From NCBI RefSeq assembly GCF_014647675.1, contig NZ_BMPQ01000008.1, forward strand, positions 84,559 through 148,558: a stretch of DNA of 64,000 nt. The letters run 5' to 3'. Origin of the DNA: Streptomyces flaveus (GTDB taxonomy: Bacteria > Actinomycetota > Actinomycetes > Streptomycetales > Streptomycetaceae). Below the pieces are notes generated by a model. The model saw only the letters and a list, made by a program, of their open reading frames with translations. It was not told where the DNA came from and made no database searches. How positions within the stretch are numbered: position 1 is the stretch's first letter; the number at the start of each line of letters is the position of its first letter. Of this stretch, positions 31,217 through 38,927 are shown piece after piece. A program made the position numbers and the translations under genes.

Positions 31217-31647
31217 CCGGCACGACCGGCACGACCGGCACCACCGCGACCGTGACCGCCGACGAGAAGCTCAGCTGGCTCATCGAGGGCCTGCTGGAAC
31301 GCACTTCGGGCGCCCGGCACGCGCTCGTGCTCTCCCGCGACGGGCTGAAGCTGTGCCGTACGGGAGGGCTCACCGTGGACCAGGCCGATCAGCTCGCCGC
31401 GATCGCCGCCGGGATCCAGTCGCTGACCCACGGGGCGTCCGTGGAGTTCGGGGACGGCAGCGGGGGCGTCCGGTCGGCGATGGCCGAGTTCTACGGCGGG
31501 GTCCTGTTCATCGTCGAGGCGGGTTCGGGCGTACACCTCGCCGTGGTCACCGACGAGGAGGCGGACGCCGGGGTCGTCGGGCACAACATGAGCGAGTTCG
31601 TGGAACAGCTCGGCGGACATCTGAGCGCGCAGCCGCGTACGTCATGA
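31213..31647 (+). CDS. Roadblock/LC7-domain protein (CvnB type)
   Basis: A 144-residue MglB-like protein: a threonine/glycine-rich leader (TGTTGTTGTT), then LSWLIEGLLERTSGARHALVLSRDGLKLCRTGGL, with the roadblock fold continuing to VIAHNMSEFVEQLGGHL-like VVGHNMSEFVEQLGG. Roadblock proteins act as regulators of the small GTPase CvnD in other conservons. It overlaps both neighbours (ATGA at each junction), implying coupled translation. Confidence 0.9.
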   Translation: MTGTTGTTGTTATVTADEKLSWLIEGLLERTSGARHALVLSRDGLKLCRTGGLTVDQADQLAAIAAGIQSLTHGASVEFGDGSGGVRSAMAEFYGGVLFIVEAGSGVHLAVVTDEEADAGVVGHNMSEFVEQLGGHLSAQPRTS

Positions 31648-32000
31648 GCCGCCCGGGCAGGGACGACAGGCCCGACCGGCTCTACACCGTCACCGGCGGG
31701 CGCAGCAGGTCCGCGCCCGACACCCCGTTCGACCTGGTCACGCTGGTCGTCGCCGAGTGCGATCCGGTACCGGGCATGCAGTCCGAGCACGCGGCGATCC
31801 TGCGGCTGTGCGAGCGGCCGACGGCGGTCGTGGAGGTCGCCGCCGTGCTGCGGCTGCCGGTGAGCATCACCCGGATCCTGCTGTCCGACCTCCTCGCCGC
31901 GGGCCGCGTCAGCGCCCGCCATCCGCGTACGGGACTCTCCTCCGGCGTCCCCGATCCCGACATCCTGGAGCAGGTGCTCGTTGGACTTCGTAACCTCTGA
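31644..32000 (+). CDS. DUF742 protein (CvnC type)
   Basis: A 118-residue DUF742 protein: RPDRLYTVTGGRSRS, then PFDLVTLVVAECDPVPGMQSEHAAILRLCERPTAVVEVAAVLRLPVSITRILLSDLLAAGRVSAR, which reads as a winged-helix-like fold. It is the third member of the conservon. Its last codons overlap the start of the P450 gene; the GTPase CvnD that normally comes next is absent. Confidence 0.9.
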   Translation: MSRPGRDDRPDRLYTVTGGRSRSAPDTPFDLVTLVVAECDPVPGMQSEHAAILRLCERPTAVVEVAAVLRLPVSITRILLSDLLAAGRVSARHPRTGLSSGVPDPDILEQVLVGLRNL

Positions 32001-33237
32001 CGGTCGTACGCCCCTCGGCGGCGACCCCGTTCCCCTCGGCGGGCCCCGGTTCCAGACCGAACCCGCCGAGCTGTACCGCGAGTTGCGGCGCGAGCACGGT
32101 GCCGTGGCGCCGGTGCTGCTCGACGGTGACGTACCGGCGTGGCTCGTTCTCGGCTATCGCGAGCTGCACCAGGTCACCGGCGATCCCGTGCTGTTCAGCC
32201 GGGACTCCGGCCTGTGGAGCCAGTGGCCGCGCATCCCCGACGACTGGCCGCTGCTGCCGATGATCGGCCGGGGGCAGCCGTCGATCCTCTACACGGTCGG
32301 CGAACGGCACCGCGAGCGCGCCGCGATGATCAGCGACGCCCTCGAAGCCGTCGACCCCTTCGAACTGCGCGGCCACGCCGAGAAGTTCGCCGACGAACTG
32401 ATCGACGCGATCTGCGCCAAGGGCGAGACGGACATCGTCGCGGACTACGCGACGCTGCTGCCCGTACGCGTACTGGCGACGCTCTACGGGTTCGCCGACG
32501 AGCAGGGCCCCGGTCTGGTCACCGCCCTCAACGACATGATCAACGGGCGCCAGGACGCCATCGCGGGGCAGCGGCATCTCGCCTCGTCCATGGCGCGGTT
32601 GGTGGCGGAGCGCGCGGAGCAGCCCGCGGACGACGTGGTCAGCCGCATGCTCGCCGACAACTCCGGCTTCACGCACGAGGAGATCACCCAGGACCTCATG
32701 GTGATGATGGCCGCGGGCCATCAGCCGACGGCCGACTGGATCGGCAACTCGCTGCGGCTGATGCTGACGGACGACCGTTTCGCGGCCTCGCTGTTCGGCG
32801 GCCGGCACAGTGTCGCCGAGGCCATGAACGAGGTGCTGTGGGAGGACACTCCCACGCAGAACGTGGCCGGGCGCTGGGCCTCCCGCGACACCCAGCTCGG
32901 CGGGCGCCGTATCCGCGCGGGCGATCTGCTGCTGCTCGGCCTCCAGGCCGCCAACAGCGACCCGCAGGTACGCGTCGACGGCTCCGCCCTCACCGGCGGC
33001 AACAGCGCGCACTTCTCCTTCGGCCACGGCGAGCACCGCTGCCCGTTCCCGGCCCAGGAGGTCGCCGAGGTCATCGCGCGTACGGGCATCGAGGTGATCC
33101 TCGACCGGCTGCCCGACCTCGACCTGGCCGTACCTGCCGAGTCCCTCACCCGCCGTCCGTCCCCGTGGCTGCGGGGTCTGACGGAACTGCCCGTGCGGTT
33201 CTCCCCCACCTCTGCCCTCGGAGGCATGCGCGCATGA
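31981..33237 (+). CDS. Cytochrome P450, CYP157-like, lacking ExxR
   Basis: A 418-residue P450-like protein. The I-helix motif is AGHQPT (245-250) and the heme Cys is C354 in FGHGEHRCPF, where the usual PG after Cys is PF. At the K-helix, where ExxR is expected, it reads E284-V-L-W287, so the Arg is missing; CYP157 proteins of Streptomyces conservons are known for exactly this loss. The TTG start at 31981 overlaps cvnC by 20 nt, and the first residues LDFVTSDGR resemble the N-terminus of the missing CvnD GTPase. Catalytic activity is uncertain. Confidence 0.88.
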   Translation: MDFVTSDGRTPLGGDPVPLGGPRFQTEPAELYRELRREHGAVAPVLLDGDVPAWLVLGYRELHQVTGDPVLFSRDSGLWSQWPRIPDDWPLLPMIGRGQPSILYTVGERHRERAAMISDALEAVDPFELRGHAEKFADELIDAICAKGETDIVADYATLLPVRVLATLYGFADEQGPGLVTALNDMINGRQDAIAGQRHLASSMARLVAERAEQPADDVVSRMLADNSGFTHEEITQDLMVMMAAGHQPTADWIGNSLRLMLTDDRFAASLFGGRHSVAEAMNEVLWEDTPTQNVAGRWASRDTQLGGRRIRAGDLLLLGLQAANSDPQVRVDGSALTGGNSAHFSFGHGEHRCPFPAQEVAEVIARTGIEVILDRLPDLDLAVPAESLTRRPSPWLRGLTELPVRFSPTSALGGMRA

Positions 33238-34454
33238 CGACTCGTATCGCCCTGGATCCCTTCGTCACCGATCTCGAGGGCGAGAGCGCCCGGCTGCGTG
33301 CCGCGGGGCCGCTCGCCGCCGTGGAGTTGCCGGGTGGGGTTCCGGTGTGGGCGGTCACGCATCACGCCGAGGCGAAGCAACTCCTCACCGATCCCCGGCT
33401 GGTGAAGGACATCAACGTCTGGGGTGCCTGGCAGCGTGGCGAGATCCCGCCGGACTGGCCGCTGATCGGGCTGGCGAACCCCGGCCGTTCCATGCTCACC
33501 GTGGACGGTGCGGAGCATCGCCGGATGCGTACGCTCGTCGCGCAGGCGCTGACGCCGCGGCGCGTGGAGCGGATGCGGGAGCGGATCACCAAGCTGACGA
33601 CCGACCTCCTCGACGCGCTTCCCCAGGGCGCCGGTGCCCCCGAAGTCGTCGACCTGAAGGCGGCGTTCGCGTATCCGCTCCCCATGTACGTCATCGCGGA
33701 CCTCATGGGCATCGATGACTCCCAACTCCCCCGCCTCAAGGAGCTGTTCGAGAAATTCTTCTCGACCCAGACGCCTCCGGAGGAGGTTCTCGCCACGCTC
33801 ACCGAGCTGGCGGGGATCATGGCGGAGACGGTCGCGGCGAAGCGTTCCGCTCCCGGCGACGACCTCACCAGTGCGCTGATCCTGGCCTCCGAGGACGGCG
33901 ACCACCTCACCGACGAGGAGATCGTCTCCACACTCCAGTTGATGGTGGCGGCCGGTCATGAGACGACGATCTCCCTCATCGTCAACGCGGTCGTGAACCT
34001 GTCCACGCATCCCGAGCAGCGCGGGCTGGTGCTCGCCGGGGCCGTCGACTGGCCGTCGGTGATCGAGGAGACGCTGCGCTGGTCGACGCCCACGTCTCAC
34101 GTCCTGATCCGTTTCGCGACGGAGGACGTCCCGGTCGGCGACAAGATCCTCCCGGCGGGCGACGCCCTGATCGTCTCGTACGCCGCGATCGGCCGCGACG
34201 AGAAGGCCCACGGCCCTTCGGCCGGCGAGTTCGACATCACGCGCGTCCCGGAGAACCGCCACATCTCCTTCGGCCACGGCCCGCACGTCTGCCCCGGCGC
34301 GGCACTCTCCCGCCTGGAGGCGGCCGTCGCGCTGCCCGCGCTGTACGAACGCTTCCCGGAGCTCGACCTGGCGGTCCCGTCGACGGAGCTGCGCAACAAG
34401 CCGGTGGTGACGCAGAACGATCTGTTCGAGCTGCCGGTGCGCTTGGGCGGCTGA
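33234..34454 (+). CDS. Cytochrome P450, CYP154-like
   Basis: A 406-residue P450 with all hallmarks: I-helix AGHETT (240-245), ExxR at E279-T-L-R282, PERF-region equivalent, and heme loop FGHGPHVCPGAALSR with C353. ATG 33234 overlaps the preceding stop and is preceded by GGAGG. In Streptomyces, CYP157 and CYP154 genes often sit side by side in conservons; the CYP154 member is the one expected to be catalytic, hydroxylating small lipophilic substrates with ferredoxin partners encoded elsewhere. Confidence 0.92.
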   Translation: MTTRIALDPFVTDLEGESARLRAAGPLAAVELPGGVPVWAVTHHAEAKQLLTDPRLVKDINVWGAWQRGEIPPDWPLIGLANPGRSMLTVDGAEHRRMRTLVAQALTPRRVERMRERITKLTTDLLDALPQGAGAPEVVDLKAAFAYPLPMYVIADLMGIDDSQLPRLKELFEKFFSTQTPPEEVLATLTELAGIMAETVAAKRSAPGDDLTSALILASEDGDHLTDEEIVSTLQLMVAAGHETTISLIVNAVVNLSTHPEQRGLVLAGAVDWPSVIEETLRWSTPTSHVLIRFATEDVPVGDKILPAGDALIVSYAAIGRDEKAHGPSAGEFDITRVPENRHISFGHGPHVCPGAALSRLEAAVALPALYERFPELDLAVPSTELRNKPVVTQNDLFELPVRLGG

Positions 34455-34466
34455 GGGCTTCGCCGA

Positions 34467-34832
34467 CTAACGCCGCATCTGATCCTCGATGGCGTCGAAG
34501 ATGTCGGCATCCGTCTCACGCTGCCACTCGGGCAGGTCGGCGTAATCGGCGACGTATCCGGGCTTCGGTTCTTCGATGTGCTTGTGGATTTGGGCGATCC
34601 AGCAGGTGGCGATGAAGTGGCCGCGCTGCTCGCGGGTGAGCTTTCGCGTCATGCCTTCGCTGATCTCGATGAACTGGCGTACTTGTTCGTACACCGCCGC
34701 AGCCGCCGCCCTCTCCCAGTCCGGGGTGTCGTCCCAGGGGGTGACGTAGCCGGGCTTGGGTTCGCCGGGGTAGTGCTTGGTGACTCCCGCGATCCAGGCC
34801 TCGCGGAAGACGCGGCCGTTGTCGTTGCTCAA
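34467..34832 (-). CDS. Protein of two repeated ~40-residue modules
   Basis: A 121-residue soluble protein built of two copies of one module: residues 12-51 (AWIAGVTKHYPGEPKPGYV...TPDWERAAAAAVYEQV) and 77-117 (CWIAQIHKHIEEPKPGYV...LPEWQRETDADIFDAI). Shared positions are WIA, KH, EPKPGYV, P.W and a closing amphipathic helix. The TTG start at 34832 follows AGGGA. It lies 22 bp past the end of the XRE/TPR regulator gene on the same strand. I do not recognise the family; a small partner of the regulator is a guess from position. Confidence 0.7.
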   Translation of the reverse strand: MSNDNGRVFREAWIAGVTKHYPGEPKPGYVTPWDDTPDWERAAAAAVYEQVRQFIEISEGMTRKLTREQRGHFIATCWIAQIHKHIEEPKPGYVADYADLPEWQRETDADIFDAIEDQMRR

Positions 34833-34854
34833 GTTGCTTCCCTCTCAACTGAGT

Positions 34855-36081
34855 TCAGGCGGTTGAGGCCAGCTCCGTGATCCGGTCATTGAGATCACTT
34901 ACGCGTCGGTCGGACAGGAACGGAGTGAGTCTGGGCTGCAAGCCGCGCAGCTTGTGCGCGACATAGCCTGATGCGCTCTGCCGGGCGAGATCAAGGGCGT
35001 CTTGGGCATAGCTGATGATCTGGTCCACGTCGCGCCGCTGGGCGCCCAGAAGGGCAAGGTCTGTCAGCACGCTTCCCCGGCGCCGCATGGACGGCTTCGT
35101 CTTCAGCGCCTCGGTGAGGGCTTCCTCTGCCAGGTCGAGACGGCCGAGCCGTACGAAGCAGGTACCGCGTTCCTCGGCGAGGCGGGAGCCGTCGAAGCGA
35201 AGCCAGCCGCCGTTGTGCAGGTCCCCGCTGAGGGCGTGGACTTCCGCGGCCTGGTCCAGAGCGCGCTTGCAGGCGTCCAAGTCCCCTGTCCCGGCGTACG
35301 CCTCGGCCTGGACGGCTGCCACCCAGTGACGCGTGGACAAGCTGGTGTCTCCCCGTTCCGCGACGGTGCGAGCCAGTTCCAGGAGCGGAACCGTCTCCCG
35401 GTACTTCTGGTCGCCGTACAGGCCGACGAAGGCGTGCCGAGTCAGTGCGCAGGCCCAGAGATCAGGGTTGCCCGCTTCCCTCGCGGCGCTTGCCGCGAGG
35501 GTGTAGCAGTGTGCGGCATCGGTGTAGTGACTGCCGTCGAACAGGACCTCTCCGGCGAGCTGGAACAGGTCCCCGGCCTCCTGGCACAGCCGCTTACGGG
35601 TCGTCTCGGTGCCGGCGCCGTGCAGGGCGGTGGCCAGCTCGGCGGCCTGGTCGCGTACGAGGGGGTACACGGATCGTTTCGAGGGGGCCAGTGAATACAC
35701 CTTCCACAGGTGTTCGTTCATCGGCCGGTAGCCGTGACTACGGTCTGCGGCGTTCGCGGAGGCAGGCAGCGCCGTGGACGCCGCCGTCACGGTCATCAGC
35801 TGGAGGAAGTCTCGTCGGATCACGTCGTCGAGGTCACCTCCCTTCGTCTCGGCCACCCCCGTGGGCAAGGCTGGCTCTGACTGCAACAGCTTGTCCAGCT
35901 CTGAAGGGGTCACCTTGAGCGGGCCGGCCAGTTTGGGCCACAAAAACGCCTGAGGGTCCGTCTCGCCGCGTTCCCACCGGCCGATGGAAGTGCGATCCAC
36001 GCCCAGCAGTTCAGCCAGCTGCTCCTGACTGTAGCCGCACACCTTTCTGCGGCGGACGAGCCGATCACGCCTGGCTCTCAT
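34855..36081 (-). CDS. XRE-family regulator with TPR domain
   Basis: A 408-residue regulator: an N-terminal helix-turn-helix (RDRLVRRRKVCGYSQEQLAELLGVDRTSIGRWERGETDPQ, residues 5-44), a linker with RRDFLQLMTVTAASTALPAS that looks like a Tat signal but follows the DNA-binding domain, and a TPR-like helical region (about 160-400). Such proteins resemble Streptomyces BldD-unrelated, peptide- or cluster-linked regulators. It is divergent from the zinc-ribbon, peptide and ATP-dependent ligase genes, with a dyad at 36151-36166 between them, so it probably controls that cluster. Confidence 0.87.
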   Translation of the reverse strand: MRARRDRLVRRRKVCGYSQEQLAELLGVDRTSIGRWERGETDPQAFLWPKLAGPLKVTPSELDKLLQSEPALPTGVAETKGGDLDDVIRRDFLQLMTVTAASTALPASANAADRSHGYRPMNEHLWKVYSLAPSKRSVYPLVRDQAAELATALHGAGTETTRKRLCQEAGDLFQLAGEVLFDGSHYTDAAHCYTLAASAAREAGNPDLWACALTRHAFVGLYGDQKYRETVPLLELARTVAERGDTSLSTRHWVAAVQAEAYAGTGDLDACKRALDQAAEVHALSGDLHNGGWLRFDGSRLAEERGTCFVRLGRLDLAEEALTEALKTKPSMRRRGSVLTDLALLGAQRRDVDQIISYAQDALDLARQSASGYVAHKLRGLQPRLTPFLSDRRVSDLNDRITELASTA

Positions 36082-36150
36082 AGCCGACCCTCCAGGGTGT
36101 GACGATGCGGCAGCTCACAGTAATAGATGCAGCGAACGTGCCACATAACT

Positions 36151-36166
36151 ACGGCAGTTCTGCCGT
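36151..36166. promoter_or_regulatory. Operator-like dyad in the divergent promoter of the peptide cluster
   Basis: ACGGCA (36151-36156), GTTC, TGCCGT (36161-36166) is a perfect 6-bp dyad midway between the regulator start (36081) and the zinc-ribbon gene (36232). It is the best candidate binding site for the XRE regulator. Confidence 0.5.
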
Positions 36167-36231
36167 GGTCCCCATCGGCGCATGGTCCTTCACTGGTCCT
36201 CGTACCCGGTCCCTCGCGAGGAGCAGCGGAG

Positions 36232-36405
36232 ATGAACAGATCAGCCCCGACCAAGCCCGTCGTCATCGACGGCGAAGAGATCAAGAGGTGCCCCGGCTGC
36301 TCCTGCCTGGTGATCTGGGAGGACACGACCGCTCGGTGCGTTCACTGCCAGACGCCATTGGCCGCCAACCAGCCCGAGGTGGCGCGGGAAGTCAGCGGGC
36401 CGTAG
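36232..36405 (+). CDS. Zinc-ribbon miniprotein
   Basis: A 57-residue protein with a four-Cys zinc ribbon: C20-x2-C23 (CPGC) and C36-x2-C39 (CVHC), with an extra C25, in a short hydrophilic chain. ATG 36232 is preceded by GAGGAGC. It is the first gene after the divergent promoter and lies 130 bp before the peptide gene. Function unknown; it could be a chaperone for the peptide or a small regulator. A longer overlapping ORF in another frame (from 36099) lacks any recognisable domain and was set aside. Confidence 0.65.
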   Translation: MNRSAPTKPVVIDGEEIKRCPGCSCLVIWEDTTARCVHCQTPLAANQPEVAREVSGP

Positions 36406-36535
36406 CGAACTGCCATCCGATGCCGGAGCCATGTCGCCCGGCACTGGATGGTGCATCACCTCCTCCGCTCCTTCCCGAAGCAGCGGGCGAGACGCGACGA
36501 CATCAATCCGGAACCCGAGAGAAGCAGGAGAAGCG

Positions 36536-36700
36536 ATGGCGTACCTAGAGCAACAGACCGCGCTGGCGACCCAGATCGGCAGCCGCATCTTCACGGACGA
36601 ACCGCAGTACCACGTACCGGAGTTGGCCGAGCGTTTCGCCTACAAGAAGGATCCCGGCTCCAGCGACACCCACCACCAGTACGACACCATCCGCGTCTGA
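36536..36700 (+). CDS. 54-residue putative precursor peptide
   Basis: A 54-residue peptide with AGGAG 5 nt before ATG 36536. The N-terminal ~40 residues (MAYLEQQTALATQIGSR, then DEPQYHVPELAERFAYK) look like a leader, and the C-terminal 14 (GSSDTHHQYDTIRV) like a core with Ser, Thr, His, Tyr and Asp side chains for modification. There is no Cys. It is followed by a strong hairpin and then an asparagine-synthetase-like gene, the usual layout of a modified-peptide precursor. It is not a typical lasso precursor: counting from G41, residues 7-9 are His-Gln-Tyr with no Asp or Glu. Confidence 0.7.
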   Translation: MAYLEQQTALATQIGSRIFTDEPQYHVPELAERFAYKKDPGSSDTHHQYDTIRV

Positions 36701-36704
36701 ACCG

Positions 36705-36751
36705 GGGAGGGGCGGTCCGGGGCACTGCTCGCGCCCCGGACCGTCCCTCCC
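36705..36751 (+). terminator. Intra-operon hairpin after the peptide gene
   Basis: Nineteen pairs can form between 36705-36723 and 36733-36751, with one G-T wobble (36712/36744) and a 9-nt loop; the inner 11 bp (CGGTCCGGGGC/GCCCCGGACCG) are perfect. It starts 5 bp after the peptide stop and ends 18 bp before the ligase start. A partial terminator or 3' stabiliser here would raise peptide mRNA over enzyme mRNA. Confidence 0.8.
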
Positions 36752-36769
36752 GTGATCCTGGGAGAAACC

Positions 36770-38347
36770 GTGTTGAAGCTGCAGATCAACCCCCAGAGGC
36801 TGGATGGGTCTTGGACATGGAACGGGAATCGCCTCGAGTCCGGCCGGTCATGGATCGAACCTCTCGCCCATCCCGCCCTGGACTGCCTCACCGTGGCCGA
36901 TCGCTCGACGGGGGCCACGTTCGTCACCGTCCGTGAACTCCTGCCGGACCGGGAGGACCACGGGCGACGGGCGGTGGTCGAACTGCCGACGGACGGATAC
37001 CACCGCCTCCTGGATGAAGCCCGCCAGTGGCCGCTCGACTTCGCCACCGTGGAGACCACCAGGACCGGCCAGGTATCCCTCACTGCCGGAACCCACGGCA
37101 CCGCACCCGTCTACCTCGCCGCCAACGACGGGATTCTGCACGGCTCGTGGAACATGGCCGACGCCGCCCGCCACCTGCCGACCGTGATCCTGGACGTCGT
37201 GGAGACCACCCGCCTGCTGGCCCTGTGGTTCCGCTACACCCACCGCACCAGCTTCACCGGCCTGTACCGGCTAACCGAGCGAGCCACAGCCACCTTCGAC
37301 GGCGGCTCTCTCTCCTTCCAGATGCCCGAGGCAGCCCGCCACTCGACCGCCCGCCGACTCCGGCCGGACTCCGACGTACTGGCCGCCTACGAAGAGTTGC
37401 TGAACGGAGTCCTGGACCGGCATGTCTTCGACCCGGACACCACCACCGCGCACCTGTCCGGCGGCATGGACTCCGCCGTCACCGGCACCCACGCCTCACT
37501 CCGTTACCCCGGCCGCATCCTGGCCTCCGCCATGCTGCTGCCCGGCCCCGGCGGAGTGCAGCAACGCCGACGCCGCCAGGAGATGATTCGCCGCGCCCAG
37601 TTCCGGGCGGACGTGACCACGGATGCCGATGCCCTCGCACCCCTGCACTCCACCGGACGCCGGGCGCTGGGAGGTTTCGTCAATCCGTACGAGGAGTCGT
37701 ACCACGAGGCGACCGCCGCCCTGGTGGAAGCGCTCACCGCTCATGGCGTCCGCACGGTGATCACCGGTATCGGTGGTGACGAGATGCTGGCGCTGACCCC
37801 AACCGAGGCCCCACACCTGCCAGTCGGCCCCGCTCACCTGACCACACCCTGGCTCGGTCCCGTAGCCCGCGAAGTTCTCCACGACGCCGAGGCCGGCACC
37901 GCCCCGCCCACGGTCGTCAACGAAATGACCCTGCTGGCGCTGGCCTCCGCCGCGCCGCTTCTGCTGGACGCGGGGATCTGGCCCATCCACCCCTTCGCCG
38001 ACCCAGCCATGATCCGCTTCGGTGAATGGCTGCCCCGCGACTGGCGTTCCGACAAGACCCTGCACCGCAGGCGGCTGACCCACCTCGGCCTGTCCGACGA
38101 CGTGGTGCGACCTCGGCTCCCGGAGAACTTCACCCACGTCATGCACAAGGCCCTGCGCGAGCACATCCCGGCGCACGCCGACCGCATCCTGAAGGACGGC
38201 TCTCCGCTCATCGACGCCAAGCTGATCGACCCCGACACCTTCGCCGAAACCGTCCGCCGCATCCGCGTGGGCACCATCCTGGAGACGGACGACCGGCTCG
38301 CCGACGTCATCGCCGCCGACCTCGCAGCCCGCAACGCCCGCTCGTGA
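36770..38347 (+). CDS. Asparagine-synthetase-like ATP-dependent ligase lacking glutaminase Cys
   Basis: A 525-residue protein of the asparagine synthetase B fold. The synthetase half has the PP-loop HLSGGMDS (228-235) and TGIGGDEML (332-340), and conserved WLPRDWRSDKTLHRRRLTH near 425. The N-terminal half keeps the Ntn-like outline but begins VLKLQINPQ, without the Cys2 nucleophile, so it should not use glutamine. Lasso-peptide cyclases and beta-lactam synthetase are built this way and activate a carboxylate with ATP for attack by an amine in the same molecule. The GTG at 36770 is chosen for GGGAG upstream. The substrate may be the 54-residue peptide. Confidence 0.83.
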   Translation: MLKLQINPQRLDGSWTWNGNRLESGRSWIEPLAHPALDCLTVADRSTGATFVTVRELLPDREDHGRRAVVELPTDGYHRLLDEARQWPLDFATVETTRTGQVSLTAGTHGTAPVYLAANDGILHGSWNMADAARHLPTVILDVVETTRLLALWFRYTHRTSFTGLYRLTERATATFDGGSLSFQMPEAARHSTARRLRPDSDVLAAYEELLNGVLDRHVFDPDTTTAHLSGGMDSAVTGTHASLRYPGRILASAMLLPGPGGVQQRRRRQEMIRRAQFRADVTTDADALAPLHSTGRRALGGFVNPYEESYHEATAALVEALTAHGVRTVITGIGGDEMLALTPTEAPHLPVGPAHLTTPWLGPVAREVLHDAEAGTAPPTVVNEMTLLALASAAPLLLDAGIWPIHPFADPAMIRFGEWLPRDWRSDKTLHRRRLTHLGLSDDVVRPRLPENFTHVMHKALREHIPAHADRILKDGSPLIDAKLIDPDTFAETVRRIRVGTILETDDRLADVIAADLAARNARS

Positions 38348-38366
38348 CCCACTCTGGAGAGACATC

Positions 38367-38906
38367 GTGTATGTCATGCGACCGGCCACAGGAGCCGACG
38401 TCCCCGCCTACGCCGCGCTGATCCGCGACCGTGCCACCTGGATGGTCCGGCGCGGTCTGGAGGGCGGCGAGGAGCTGCCGGGCCGTGCCGACCAGATCGC
38501 TGCCCAGGCCGCCGACGACCACACTCCGGTCTGGGCCATGACCGACGCCGAGGGGCGTCTGATCGGCTGCACCAGCCTGTACAAGGAAACCCCGCACTGG
38601 GGCTGGACCGACGCCGAGCGTGCCGAACCGACGCTCTTCCTCGCCACCACCTTCACCGACCCCGCCCGGAGAACCGAACGCCCGGGTGCGCTGATCGCCT
38701 GGTGGGCACTCGGACACGCCGTCCGCACAGGCAAGGAGTGGGTACGGCGCGGCTGCGGACACCTTGGCCTGGTCCGCTACTACCGGGACGTTCAGGACTT
38801 CGCACTCGTCCACACCACCGAACGCCACGGACACCCCGCTTACCTCCTGGCGCGCAAGGCCGAAGAACTCACCGATCTGCCCATCCGGTCGGCCATCGAT
38901 GCCTGA
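38367..38906 (+). CDS. GNAT-family acetyltransferase
   Basis: A 179-residue GNAT protein: MRPATGADVPAYAALIRDR at the start (the usual beta1-alpha1 of the fold), WAMTDAEGRLIGCTSLYKE, LATTFTDPARRTERPGALIAWWALGHAVRTGKEWVRRGCG (the acetyl-CoA region with a degenerate P-loop) and LVRYYRDVQDFALVHT at the end. GTG 38367 follows GGAGAG; ATG 38376 is an alternative. It reads on from the ligase gene after 19 bp and is likely in the same operon, where it could acetylate the product or the producer's target for self-protection. Confidence 0.85.
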   Translation: MYVMRPATGADVPAYAALIRDRATWMVRRGLEGGEELPGRADQIAAQAADDHTPVWAMTDAEGRLIGCTSLYKETPHWGWTDAERAEPTLFLATTFTDPARRTERPGALIAWWALGHAVRTGKEWVRRGCGHLGLVRYYRDVQDFALVHTTERHGHPAYLLARKAEELTDLPIRSAIDA

Positions 38907-38927
38907 CTCGTAGCGCCGCTGGTGGTG

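Noticed and set aside
32139-33233. Plus-strand frame running through the first P450 into the second
   Set aside because: Only the part from 33234 is a P450 with motifs; the upstream stretch is rich in Arg and Pro without domain pattern and is a shadow of the other frame.
36099-36548. Alternative 149-residue ORF over the zinc-ribbon gene
   Set aside because: It has no domain, poor amino-acid make-up (Arg- and Pro-rich), and the zinc ribbon in the other frame has its own ribosome binding site.
36536-38347. Calling the 36-38 kb cluster a lasso peptide locus
   Set aside because: The ligase resembles lasso cyclases, but there is no B1/B2 (RRE and peptidase) gene and the peptide's C-terminal part lacks an acidic residue at position 7-9 after a plausible ring Gly. 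It is reported as lasso-like in enzyme type only.
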